A stretch of DNA of 30,984 nt, taken from CAZBZG01 sp964496245 (lineage in GTDB: Bacteria > Planctomycetota > SZUA-567). The translations under genes and the position numbers were made by a program. Numbering within the stretch: position 1 is the stretch's first letter; each line of letters starts with the position of its first letter. The notes beneath the pieces are model-generated. The model saw nothing but the letters and a program-made list of their open reading frames with translations, was not told the origin of the DNA and did no database searches. The stretch is taken from the NCBI GenBank assembly GCA_964496245.1, contig CAZBZG010000010.1:1-30984 (forward strand), written 5' to 3'. Below, piece by piece: positions 15,937-23,545 of the stretch.

Positions 15937-17121
15937 GTGACCTCTGGATCCGACTCCGCTCAAGCCGCTCCGCCCAAGGCACGCAAGGTGTGCAAGTTCT
16001 CGTATGGACTGGGCGCATGTACCGTGCTGCTCGTGGCTGCGGTTCCCCTGCTGCGGGCCGGCCACGAACTCGGCTACGAACGCTTCGCCAGGGATGCGTG
16101 GAAGGTGCTCGCCTTCTGGCGAGAGAAGCACGAAAAGGTCATGGTACTCCCGGAGGGCATCCGGGCGGAGCTGATGGGCCTGCATGCGGTCGTCGGGAAC
16201 GCCGGCAATCCCACGAATCAGAAGAAGCACGATACCTTGCTCGTGGCGCCCGATTCCGATCTGGGCTGGTGCCTGCGGCCGGACGTGCGGCTGCGGGCCC
16301 ATGTCCTGAAGAGCATCCAGCCGGTCAACCTCGACCCGCCTGTGCTCTATCTGCCGACGAGCGCGACAGTTTCCGACCCTCTCGCCAGCTACCTGCGTTC
16401 GCAGAGCCGGGGCACGTACAGCATCGCCACGACCGCGCAGGGGCTGCGCCGCACCATGCCTGAAACGCGCGCCGACCGGAAGCTGCTCATCGTCGGCGAC
16501 AGCGTGGCTTTCGGTCTGGGCGTGGACGACAGCGAGACCATTGCGAGCCACCTGCAGAAGCGCGTGGGCGCGCGGCTGGAGGTGTGGAACGCGGGCGTGG
16601 GCAGCTACGATGGCCTGCAGGCCTGCCGCATGGCGCGGCAGCTGGCCGCGGAGACGCGGTTCAGCGGGCTCGTGTATGTCGCCTGCCAGAACGATTTCAT
16701 GAGCCGGCGGCACGACCAGTGGTCGGCCAAGGCGGAGAAGACTCTGGCGCAGCTGGAGAAGCTCGCCCCGCGGTTTCAGGACCGCGTGGTGGTGCTCTTT
16801 CATACGTATCTCGAGCGCGAGGCGCGGGATGTGCTGCTCGCCGACGGGTGGACGGGCGACACCTACGAGCAGACCGAGGTGCTGCGCCGGGATGTGGCGC
16901 GCCTGAGCCGCGAGAAGGGCTTCACCTATCTCGATTGGCCCGAACTGGTCGACGGCTACTGCAAGGGCAACGATTCCATCCTGGCCCCCTTTGCCCTGTA
17001 CGCCGATCACTGCCATCTCTCGCCCCTGGGCTGCCGGTTGGCCGCCGAGGCCATTCGAACGGCTCTTGTCGAACGCGGCCTCGTGCCGGTTGCGCCGGAG
17101 GATGAGCCCCCATGCCCCTGA
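15937..17121 (+). CDS. Membrane-anchored SGNH/GDSL-family hydrolase
   Basis: A 394-residue protein with an N-terminal membrane anchor (YGLGACTVLLVAAVPLL) and a C-terminal SGNH domain. The four blocks are readable: GDSVAFGLG (nucleophile Ser), NAGVGSYDG (oxyanion Gly), CQNDFMSR (oxyanion Asn) and YADHCHLSPLG (Asp-X-X-His of the triad). The active site therefore looks complete. The domain most likely faces the periplasm and may be a carbohydrate esterase or acyltransferase. The substrate is unknown. GTG start (VTSGSDSAQ) 7 nt after the rnfD stop, with GGAGGGT upstream, so it appears to be co-transcribed with rnf. The stop overlaps the following nucleotidyltransferase gene by 10 nt. It occupies the place where rnfG would be expected. 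Confidence 0.78.
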   Translation: MTSGSDSAQAAPPKARKVCKFSYGLGACTVLLVAAVPLLRAGHELGYERFARDAWKVLAFWREKHEKVMVLPEGIRAELMGLHAVVGNAGNPTNQKKHDTLLVAPDSDLGWCLRPDVRLRAHVLKSIQPVNLDPPVLYLPTSATVSDPLASYLRSQSRGTYSIATTAQGLRRTMPETRADRKLLIVGDSVAFGLGVDDSETIASHLQKRVGARLEVWNAGVGSYDGLQACRMARQLAAETRFSGLVYVACQNDFMSRRHDQWSAKAEKTLAQLEKLAPRFQDRVVVLFHTYLEREARDVLLADGWTGDTYEQTEVLRRDVARLSREKGFTYLDWPELVDGYCKGNDSILAPFALYADHCHLSPLGCRLAAEAIRTALVERGLVPVAPEDEPPCP

Positions 17122-18648
17122 TGGCGCCTCCGCCCGCAGCGCTCGCCGTGCTCCGCAGCCTGCGCGAAGCCGGCTTCGAAGCCTACTTCTGCGGCGGTTG
17201 CGTGCGCGACGCGCTCATGGGCCGGCCGCCCAAGGACTGGGACATCGCTACAAGCGCCCCCCCCGACGCGGTCGAAGCCCTCTTCGATCATACCATCCCC
17301 GTGGGCAAGACCTTTGGCGTGATTCTGGTGGTCGTGGACGACACGACCTTCGAGGTGGCGACCTTCCGCACGGATCTCGGCTACGACGACGGCCGCCGGC
17401 CGCGGGACGTCCGGTTCGCGTCCGCCCGCGAGGATGCAGCCCGCCGGGACTTCACCATCAACGCGCTCTTCTACGATCCGGATGCTGATCGGGTGATCGA
17501 CTACGTAGGCGGGCAGGCGGACATTCGGGAGGGGCGCCTGCGCACGGTCGGCGATCCGGCCGAGCGGTTCGGCGAGGACCACCTGCGCCTGGTGCGCGCC
17601 GTGCGCTTTGCGGGCCGCACGGGATTCCGCCTGGAGGCCGGGACGCGCCAGGCGCTCGAACGGCTGGCCGACCGCGTGAGGACCGTAGCTTCGGAACGCA
17701 TCGCCGAGGAACTCGTGCGCATGCTGACCGAGGGGTATGCGCGCGCGGCGTTCGAGTTGCTGGAGGAAACCGGCCTGCTCGCCCGGCTGCTCCCCGAAGT
17801 CGCGGCCATGCGCGGCGTGGAGCAGCCTCCGCGGTTTCATCCGGAAGGAGACGTGCTCACGCATACGTTCATCATGCTCGAACTCATGGACGGGTGCATG
17901 CGGGGCGCGTTCGAGGAAGGGCTGCGCGACCTGCCGGCATCCGTGCCGTCCAAGGACGACCGGAAGCGCGGCATGTGTCCGAGTCCCATGACACCGGAGG
18001 AACGGCTCGCGGCCGTGAAGGCCACGTGGGAAGGCGTAGAGGCTGTCGGACGGCCGGTCCTCGGTTTTGCCGTGCTCCTCCACGACGTGGGCAAGCCTCC
18101 GACGTTCACCCGCTCGGACCGGATTCGCTTCAACGAGCACGACAAGATGGGCGCGGACATGGCTGTGAAGATTCTCGAGCGTCTCAAGCGGCCGCGACAG
18201 CTGATCGAGGCGGTCGAAGGGCTCATCGGCCGGCACATCCACCTGGCCAACCTGCGCAAGATGCGGCAGGCCAAGCTCCGCCGGTGGCTGCAGGACCCGC
18301 TCTTTCCCCTGCACCTGGAGCTCCACCGGCTCGACTGCGAGAGCTCCCACCGCATGCTCGCCAATTACGCGTTCGGGTACGCAGCTTGGCAGGTCGAACG
18401 CGCCCGCCCGCCCGAACGCGCGCCGCTGCTCACGGGCAAGGACCTGTTGGCCATGGGGTTTGCGCCGGGCCCGCAGATGGGCGAAATCCTGCGCGTTGTG
18501 GCGGACGCGCGCCTCGAAGGCGCACTCAGCACGCCCGAAGAGGCGCAGGCGTTCGTGCGGGCGCGGTATCGACGAGGGCGAGGTGCGCCGCTTCGGGCCC
18601 TTTGCCTCGGGTGTGATCTGCAACNNNNNNNNNNGGTATCGACCGTGA
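17112..18648 (+). CDS. CCA tRNA nucleotidyltransferase / poly(A) polymerase family protein (3' end crosses the N gap)
   Basis: A class II nucleotidyltransferase. The head domain has GGCVRDALMG (residues 28-37) and the metal-binding DWDIA (Asp42, Asp44). RRDFTINALFYDP, then GDPAERFGEDHLRLVRAVRFA, form the neck. An HD domain follows (HPEGDVLTHTF, LLHDVGKPPTF, GRHIHLANLRKM). Members add CCA to tRNA 3' ends or poly(A) to RNA, and sequence alone does not decide which. ATG at 17112 is favoured because GGAGG (17097-17101) lies 10 nt upstream. The frame has no stop before the N run. If the 9-bp repeat GGTATCGAC (18565-18573 and 18635-18643) is collapsed, the frame continues ARYRP and stops at TGA 18646-18648. 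That gives a sensible 488-residue protein ending 1 nt before the metF stop codon. Confidence 0.82.
18625..18634. other. Assembly gap (10 N)
   Basis: Ten undetermined bases mark a scaffold join. The 51 bases to the left (18574-18624) do not extend the nucleotidyltransferase sensibly, but they read as coding-like residues in another frame (EGEVRRFGPFASGVICN). The true content and length are uncertain. Confidence 0.98.
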
Positions 18649-18649
18649 C

Positions 18650-19540
18650 CTACGGCTCCCAGAACCCCATGGCGTGGAGTGCGGCGAAGATGGTGTGGCA
18701 GGCGCGGGACTTGTTCAGCGTGTAGAAGTGGATGCCCGGTGCCCCCCGGCGGAGCAGGTCCACGCACTGGGCTGCGCAAAAGGCGAGGCCCGTGGATTGG
18801 ATGTGGGCGTTGTCCTCTTCGCACGCGGCGATGTGGCGCATCAGTTTCTTCGGCAGGTTGCACCCCGAGAGCTCGTGGAAGCGTTCGATCTGCCCGGCGC
18901 GGGTGACCGGCATGATGCCCGGGATGATGGGGATGGTGATGCCCATGCGCCGTGCCCGGCGGACGAACTCGAAATAGGCCTCATTGTTGAAGAAGAGTTG
19001 GGTGATTACGAAGTCGGCGCCTGCTTCCACCTTCTGTTTGAGATGCTTGAGGTCTGTATGCAGGTTCGGCGCCTCGGGGTGCTTCTCCGGAAAACCGGCT
19101 ACACCGACCGAAAACGCGCCGATTTCCTCGGCCATACGCACCACTTCGATGGCGTATTGCGGGCCGTCGGGCACGGCCTCCCAGTCGGCGTCCGCACCCG
19201 GAGGATCGCCGCGCAAGGCGAGGATGTCGGTGATGCCGTGGGCCGCGTAGTCCTGGAGGATCTCGCGGGTTTCGTGGTGGGAGTGCCCCACGCAGGTCAC
19301 GTGGGCCATGACGTGGAGCCCGTGCTCGCGCTTCATGTTGCGCACGATCTCGCGCGTGCGGCTGCGGGTCGATCCGCCCGCGCCGTAGGTCACGCTTACG
19401 AACGTGGGATTGAGCGGCGCCAGCGCCTCGAGGGCTTGGCGCAGGGACGCCTCGCCCTTCTCGGTCTTGGGCGGGAAGAACTCGAAGGAGAACGTGGGCT
19501 CGCGGCGGTAGAGCTTTTCCTTGATGCGTGAAGTGATCAC
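18650..19540 (-). CDS. metF: Methylenetetrahydrofolate reductase
   Basis: A 296-residue FAD-dependent TIM-barrel enzyme that reduces 5,10-methylene-THF to 5-methyl-THF for methionine synthesis. In some anaerobes it belongs to the methyl branch of the Wood-Ljungdahl pathway. Family blocks seen are FSFEFFPPKTEKGE near the start, TFVSVTYGAGGSTR, ILALRGDPPG, GADFVITQLFFN and IIPGIMPVT. The length matches bacterial MetF (~290-300). It starts with GTG at 19540, preceded by AAAGGAGG at 11 nt. The next gene upstream on the same strand is the LysM protein, 146 nt away. The 3' end converges on the nucleotidyltransferase gene with no spacing to speak of. Rnf and MetF in one neighbourhood is suggestive for energy metabolism, since MetF can be ferredoxin-linked in acetogens, but no such evidence is visible here. 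Confidence 0.95.
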   Translation of the reverse strand: MITSRIKEKLYRREPTFSFEFFPPKTEKGEASLRQALEALAPLNPTFVSVTYGAGGSTRSRTREIVRNMKREHGLHVMAHVTCVGHSHHETREILQDYAAHGITDILALRGDPPGADADWEAVPDGPQYAIEVVRMAEEIGAFSVGVAGFPEKHPEAPNLHTDLKHLKQKVEAGADFVITQLFFNNEAYFEFVRRARRMGITIPIIPGIMPVTRAGQIERFHELSGCNLPKKLMRHIAACEEDNAHIQSTGLAFCAAQCVDLLRRGAPGIHFYTLNKSRACHTIFAALHAMGFWEP

Positions 19541-19651
19541 GTGGGTTGGGCCTCCTTTGTCTGGTGCGTGAGCGTGTGGTGCACGTGCGCGACAGCAACG
19601 ACGCGCAACACATCATCGTATGGCACGCGGCGGATGCGCGCAAGTCGAAAG

Positions 19652-19670
19652 CGGGCGGGACGGTCGCCCG
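19652..19670 (-). terminator. Hairpin after the LysM gene, possible weak terminator
   Basis: CGGGCG and CGCCCG arms (6 bp, perfect) enclose a 7-nt loop, 17 nt past the LysM stop on the minus strand. On that strand it is followed by CTTTC, a poor T tract. It may cause attenuation between the LysM gene and metF. Confidence 0.25.
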
Positions 19671-19686
19671 GCCGTGGCGCACCGCG

Positions 19687-20241
19687 TCAATGGATCTGCG
19701 GTTGCTGCACGTGCTGGGCGGCTTCCCGCGGCGGGATGAGCAATTCGAACCCCAGGGGCAGGTTGTCCGGATCGATCCAGGGGTTGGCGTGCTGGATGAG
19801 GTAGTGGAGGTTGCCGTCGCCGTATTCCCGCTGGGCGATACGCCAGAGCGTGTCACCGTCCTGGATCGCGTAGTAGCGCTTGCGCGAGGTCTCGGGCGGC
19901 TTTGGAGGCGCGGGTGTCCGGGGCTGGGGGGCTTCGGGCGCGGGCTGAACGCCCTCCTGGCGGGAGCCGGGCCCTTCCTGCGGCGTTGGCGGGAAGAAAT
20001 CTGTCCTGTCTGGCGGAGCGGCGTCCGCGCCTTCCTGGGTGCCCACGACCACGCTCACGTGGTGCTGCTGAGCGTCCAGGATCTCCTGGGGGTCCTGGGC
20101 CGGCTTGGAACGAGTGACGGCGAGCATGCGGTTGGGCACCTCATGGATGCGGCTGACCAGCCCGAAGAAGAGGAGCAGGCCCACGGTCATGGTCAAGAAC
20201 GCGCCGAGGCGCGGTTGGCTCGCGGCAGATGGCTGGGGCAT
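19687..20241 (-). CDS. Membrane-anchored LysM-domain protein
   Basis: A 184-residue protein: a short cytosolic N terminus, one transmembrane helix (LGAFLTMTVGLLLFFGLVS, residues ~12-30), a long Pro/Glu/Ala-rich low-complexity spacer (~75-120), and a C-terminal LysM domain (~122-170; YYAIQDGDTLWRIAQREYGDG, then NPWIDPDNLPLGFELLIPP). LysM binds N-acetylglucosamine in peptidoglycan, so the protein probably links the inner membrane to the cell wall across the periplasm. Three start codons are possible. AGGAGGA (20251-20257) is 9 nt from the ATG at 20241 but adjacent to the ATG at 20250, so 20241 is preferred. The frame opens to 20370 without translational support. Confidence 0.78.
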   Translation of the reverse strand: MPQPSAASQPRLGAFLTMTVGLLLFFGLVSRIHEVPNRMLAVTRSKPAQDPQEILDAQQHHVSVVVGTQEGADAAPPDRTDFFPPTPQEGPGSRQEGVQPAPEAPQPRTPAPPKPPETSRKRYYAIQDGDTLWRIAQREYGDGNLHYLIQHANPWIDPDNLPLGFELLIPPREAAQHVQQPQIH

Positions 20242-20459
20242 GGGTGACATTCCTCCTGGGAGACGCGGATGCACCACCTGTCGTATCGACCCACGGGCGC
20301 GGGCGGCTTCAACCTTTTCCGGAGAAGGAGCGGCGGGCTGCGGCGCTTGTCTGGTGAGGTCTGCGTGCACGCACGGTTTTGCTTGCGGAAACGGCGGTCA
20401 TCGTGTACGAACAGGGCCGCAATCTTGCGCGTTCGTTGCTGGATCGATGCGAGCCAGAG

Positions 20460-21863
20460 ATGCCTGAAGACACGACGCCGAGCCCGTTCTGGTCGCGCCG
20501 GGATCGCAGGATCCTCTTCGCCTTGGGGGGCTTCCTGGTGCTCGGCCTGATCGGGTATGCGCCCAAGGCGGTGGAGGAGGCGGTCTCGAGCGACTTCGGC
20601 CGCTACTACACCTCCGGCTGCCGGGCCGAGGAGGCCGGGGAGATCTACGATACGCGGGGTACGCTCCGCTGCGGGTACCTGCCGGTCATGGCCCAGCTCA
20701 TGGCCCTGCTCACCGGCCCTTCGGAATGGGCGGCTGCGACCTTCTACGAGAAGACCCACGTCAGCCAGCGATGGCTCGCGCCTGGCGGCGCGCCCCGGCC
20801 CGAAGTGGCGACCGTGGAAGGGCTCTACATCGGCGCGTCTGCCTGGTACGTGCTGCTCTGCCTGTCGTACCTCGGCACGCTGGTGCTCGCGGTGCACCTG
20901 GGCCGGCCAGCCAGCAGCCGGGAGGTCCTGTGGATGACCGTGGCCGCGCTCGTGATCAGCGGGCGCTTCCTCGTCATGAATCTGCGCCTCGGGCAGATCA
21001 ACATGATCGTCATGTTCTGGGCCGTGCTGGGCTGCTGGCTGGTGGCGCGGAAGCGCGCGGTCTGGGGCGGGATCAGCCTGGCGTTCGCCACCGCGCTCAA
21101 GATCATCCCGGGCGGCCTCTTCTTCTGGATCGCGTGGCGCCGGAACTGGCCCGCGGTCCTTGCCATGGCAGCGACCGGCCTGCTCTTCCTCTGGGTCGCG
21201 CCCATGCTGACCTGGGGCGTGCGGGGAGGCGCGGGCAAGACCTGGGAATGGATCGAGGCGCGCCACGAACTCGTGACCGAACTCCCGGACAGCCAGTCGC
21301 CGGGCCAGAGCCTCTCCAGCATGGCCAACCGCCTGCTGCGCAGGGTCAATGCGGTCACGCCGCGCCGGGGAACGCCGCTCTTCGTCAACGTCATGGACAG
21401 TCCCCCGGCGGCCAAGGTGGCGGCCATCCTCCTCGTCCTCGCCACCCTCGCGTGTGTCCTGACCGGCGTGCGGGGCGATCCGGATGCGCCGTCCGTGCGC
21501 ATCGGCTTGGAGGTGGGCCTCATGTTCCTGGTGCTGCTCATGATCAGTCCCGAGTCGCGGCGGGCACATTTCATCACCATGATGATCGTGGCAGCGCCCC
21601 TGGCGCGGTACGGCATGGTGGCCGGCCGACCGAAGACGATGGCCCTCGTCCTGGCCGCGGCCTTTGCCCTCACGAGCCTCTCGAGCCGCGGTATCTGGGG
21701 GGATACCTATGTCTACTACGCCATGAACGCGTATGGCGTGGTGCTCGCCGGGTGCCTTGTGCTCTTCTTTGCTGCGCGCTATGCGCTCGCCACGCTCGAA
21801 CCCGACGCCTCCTCTTTGCCGAACACGGGCGCGGGCGAGATCTCCGCAGGAGGCGCGGCATGA
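20460..21863 (+). CDS. GT87-type polyprenyl-phosphate-sugar glycosyltransferase (multi-pass)
   Basis: About 467 residues with many hydrophobic helices. After a first helix (ILFALGGFLVLGLIGYAP), the segment SSDFGRYYTSGCRAEEAGEIYDT is the short acidic first periplasmic loop typical of GT87 (DUF2029) enzymes. LGQINMIVMFWAVLGCWLVA and the positively charged GGISLAFATALKIIPGGLFFW are conserved GT87 blocks. Such GT-C enzymes take a sugar from a polyprenyl-phosphate donor on the outer face of the inner membrane, as in mannan assembly. The ATG at 20460 (MPEDTTPSP) is the likely start; the frame opens to 20379. It heads the sugar-modification operon and ends with a 4-nt overlap with the GT2 gene, which could supply its lipid-linked donor. 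Confidence 0.75.
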   Translation: MPEDTTPSPFWSRRDRRILFALGGFLVLGLIGYAPKAVEEAVSSDFGRYYTSGCRAEEAGEIYDTRGTLRCGYLPVMAQLMALLTGPSEWAAATFYEKTHVSQRWLAPGGAPRPEVATVEGLYIGASAWYVLLCLSYLGTLVLAVHLGRPASSREVLWMTVAALVISGRFLVMNLRLGQINMIVMFWAVLGCWLVARKRAVWGGISLAFATALKIIPGGLFFWIAWRRNWPAVLAMAATGLLFLWVAPMLTWGVRGGAGKTWEWIEARHELVTELPDSQSPGQSLSSMANRLLRRVNAVTPRRGTPLFVNVMDSPPAAKVAAILLVLATLACVLTGVRGDPDAPSVRIGLEVGLMFLVLLMISPESRRAHFITMMIVAAPLARYGMVAGRPKTMALVLAAAFALTSLSSRGIWGDTYVYYAMNAYGVVLAGCLVLFFAARYALATLEPDASSLPNTGAGEISAGGAA

Positions 21864-22669
21864 AGGACGTCATCCCCCGCATCACCGTAGTGATTCCCTT
21901 TCACAATGAGGAGGGCGCGTTGCCGTCGCTCCTGGCGGCGCTGGAGGACGTGCTGGCCGCGCAGTCGATCGCGAGCGAGGTCCTGCTCGTGGACGACTGC
22001 TCCACGGACAGAAGCGAAAACGTGGCTGACGCGTTCTGCGCGGACCACCCGCGTTTCCGCCTGATCCGGCTCCCCCGGCGCGGCGGGCAGACCGGGGCCT
22101 TTGCCGCTGCGTTCGCCGAAGCCCGGGGCGCGTACATCATCCGCATGGATGCTGACGGCCAGGACGATCCGCGCGACCTGCCGCGGTTTCTCGAACGGAT
22201 CGAGGCAGGGGCCGAGCTCGTCATGGGGCTGCGCCACCGGCGCAAGCACAAGAAGTTCCTGCGCGTGGCCTCGGCGGTCTACGATCTGATCATTCTGATC
22301 CTCTTTGACACGCCGCTGCATAGCAACTCGGGGAGCTTCATCGCATTCAAGACCGCACTCGTGCAGCACATCCCCTGGCGGCCGAACGACCACCGCTACC
22401 TGCCGCTCATCGCCCTGCGCCGCGGGGCGCAGAAGCCGTCCGAAGTGCTCGTGCGCCACGGCGAGCGGCAGTACGGCCGGAGCAAGTACCATCCGGTGCG
22501 CAAACTCTTTCTGGGGCTGCCCGAACTGCTGGGCGTGCTGTGGCGTCTGCATCGCGGGGTGTACGATCTGCCGGCCGCCCGTGAGGACGAAGGGAACGAA
22601 CCTGATGCGGATCCTGTTCTGGGGCAAGGGCGCCAGAGCGCGGGCCACGCTCCGGGCGCTGGTCGATGA
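21860..22669 (+). CDS. GT2 glycosyltransferase, polyprenyl-phosphate sugar synthase type (DPM1/ArnC-like)
   Basis: A 269-residue GT-A protein: ITVVIPFHNEEGALPSLL (nucleotide binding), EVLLVDDCSTDRS, GQTGAFAAAFAEARG, then RMDADGQDDP (DxD metal motif), and HGERQYGRSKYHPVRKL near the acceptor side. These are the hallmarks of the dolichol/undecaprenyl-phosphate sugar transferases (DPM1, ArnC, GtrB). It lacks the pair of C-terminal membrane helices of ArnC, and only VYDLIILILF is hydrophobic. ATG start overlapping the previous stop (ATGA). The last ~22 codons overlap the formyltransferase gene (65 nt), and this tail is not recognisable protein. It may be a natural overlap, or the true end may be earlier through a sequence error. 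Confidence 0.82.
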   Translation: MKDVIPRITVVIPFHNEEGALPSLLAALEDVLAAQSIASEVLLVDDCSTDRSENVADAFCADHPRFRLIRLPRRGGQTGAFAAAFAEARGAYIIRMDADGQDDPRDLPRFLERIEAGAELVMGLRHRRKHKKFLRVASAVYDLIILILFDTPLHSNSGSFIAFKTALVQHIPWRPNDHRYLPLIALRRGAQKPSEVLVRHGERQYGRSKYHPVRKLFLGLPELLGVLWRLHRGVYDLPAAREDEGNEPDADPVLGQGRQSAGHAPGAGR

Positions 22670-23519
22670 AGACTTCGACCTCTGCGGGGTGATCTCCGAG
22701 GCCGAGGAGCCCCCGGGGGAAACCAACGCGCTCGCCGCGCTCGCGGCTGAGGCGGGCGCAGCGCACGAAGTGAACGATCGCCCGCGCAAGCCCGAGACCC
22801 TCGAGCGTGTGCGCGCGTTCGACGCCGACCTCTTTGTGCTGGCCGGCTACACGCGCATCCTGCCGCCTGCGCTCATCGAGATGCCGCGCCGGGGCGTGGT
22901 CAACCTCCACGGCGGCCGCATCCCGGACTACCGCGGGTGCGCGCCCATTCCCTGGCAGATCCTGCGCGGCGAGACCACGCTGGGCCTGACCGTGCTCTAC
23001 GCGGATGCGGGCATCGATACGGGCGACGTGCTGGCGGAAGAGACGTACGAACTCGCGCCGGAAGAGGGCGCGACCGAAGCGGTGGCCCGCACGCTCGAGC
23101 GGTTTCCGGTCATGCTCGTCAACGTGCTGCGCGGACTGGAGGCGGGCACGCTTCAGGGCCGGCCGCAGGACCTGTCGGCCGGGGCGTATTACACGCGCCG
23201 GCATCCCGAAGACGGGGCGATCGACTGCTGCCTGCAGACCGCGGAGGAGATCTTCCATCTGATCCGGGCGCTGCGCAGTCCCTATCCGGGTGCGTTCGCC
23301 TGGCGCGGGAACGAACAGATCGTACTCCAGCGCGCGCGACTGCTGGAGGAGACCGTGATCGGCGTACCGGGACATGTGCCGCTCAAGCGACCGGACGGCG
23401 TGGTGCTCTGCGCGCGGGACCGGGGACTGCTCGTGACCGAAGTGCGCGAGGGCGAAAGCCTCGTGCCCGCGCGCGATCGGCTGCGCACGGGAGACCGGCT
23501 CAGACCGACGCCCGCTTGA
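22605..23519 (+). CDS. Folate-dependent sugar N-formyltransferase (Fmt/ArnA-N type)
   Basis: A 304-residue formyltransferase. The N-terminal Rossmann-like domain carries LHGGRIPDYRGCAPIPWQIL, with the catalytic Asn100 and His102 of VVNLHG, and Asp138 in ADAGIDTGDVL. The Asn-to-Asp spacing of 38 equals that of E. coli Fmt (N106 to D144). The C-terminal region (~210-300) corresponds to the OB-like domain. Such enzymes transfer formyl from N10-formyl-THF to an amino group. Fmt itself is a housekeeping tRNA enzyme, but this gene is surrounded by glycosyltransferases, an epimerase and an aminotransferase, so an amino-sugar nucleotide is the more likely acceptor, as in ArnA, VioF or WlaRD. The sugar is not predictable. 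The start overlaps the GT2 end by 65 nt. Confidence 0.82.
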   Translation: MRILFWGKGARARATLRALVDEDFDLCGVISEAEEPPGETNALAALAAEAGAAHEVNDRPRKPETLERVRAFDADLFVLAGYTRILPPALIEMPRRGVVNLHGGRIPDYRGCAPIPWQILRGETTLGLTVLYADAGIDTGDVLAEETYELAPEEGATEAVARTLERFPVMLVNVLRGLEAGTLQGRPQDLSAGAYYTRRHPEDGAIDCCLQTAEEIFHLIRALRSPYPGAFAWRGNEQIVLQRARLLEETVIGVPGHVPLKRPDGVVLCARDRGLLVTEVREGESLVPARDRLRTGDRLRPTPA

Positions 23520-23545
23520 GGCAACCGTTGGCGAAAGGGAGCAAC

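Noticed and set aside
18635..18725. Continuation of the nucleotidyltransferase frame through the Ns to a stop at 18725
   Set aside because: The continuation is antisense to the conserved end of metF, and the frame across ten Ns is arbitrary. The collapsed 9-bp repeat gives a better end.
19546..20247. A 233-codon plus-strand frame between metF and the GT87 gene
   Set aside because: Most of it is antisense to the LysM gene, whose minus-strand frame has a clear LysM domain and ribosome site.
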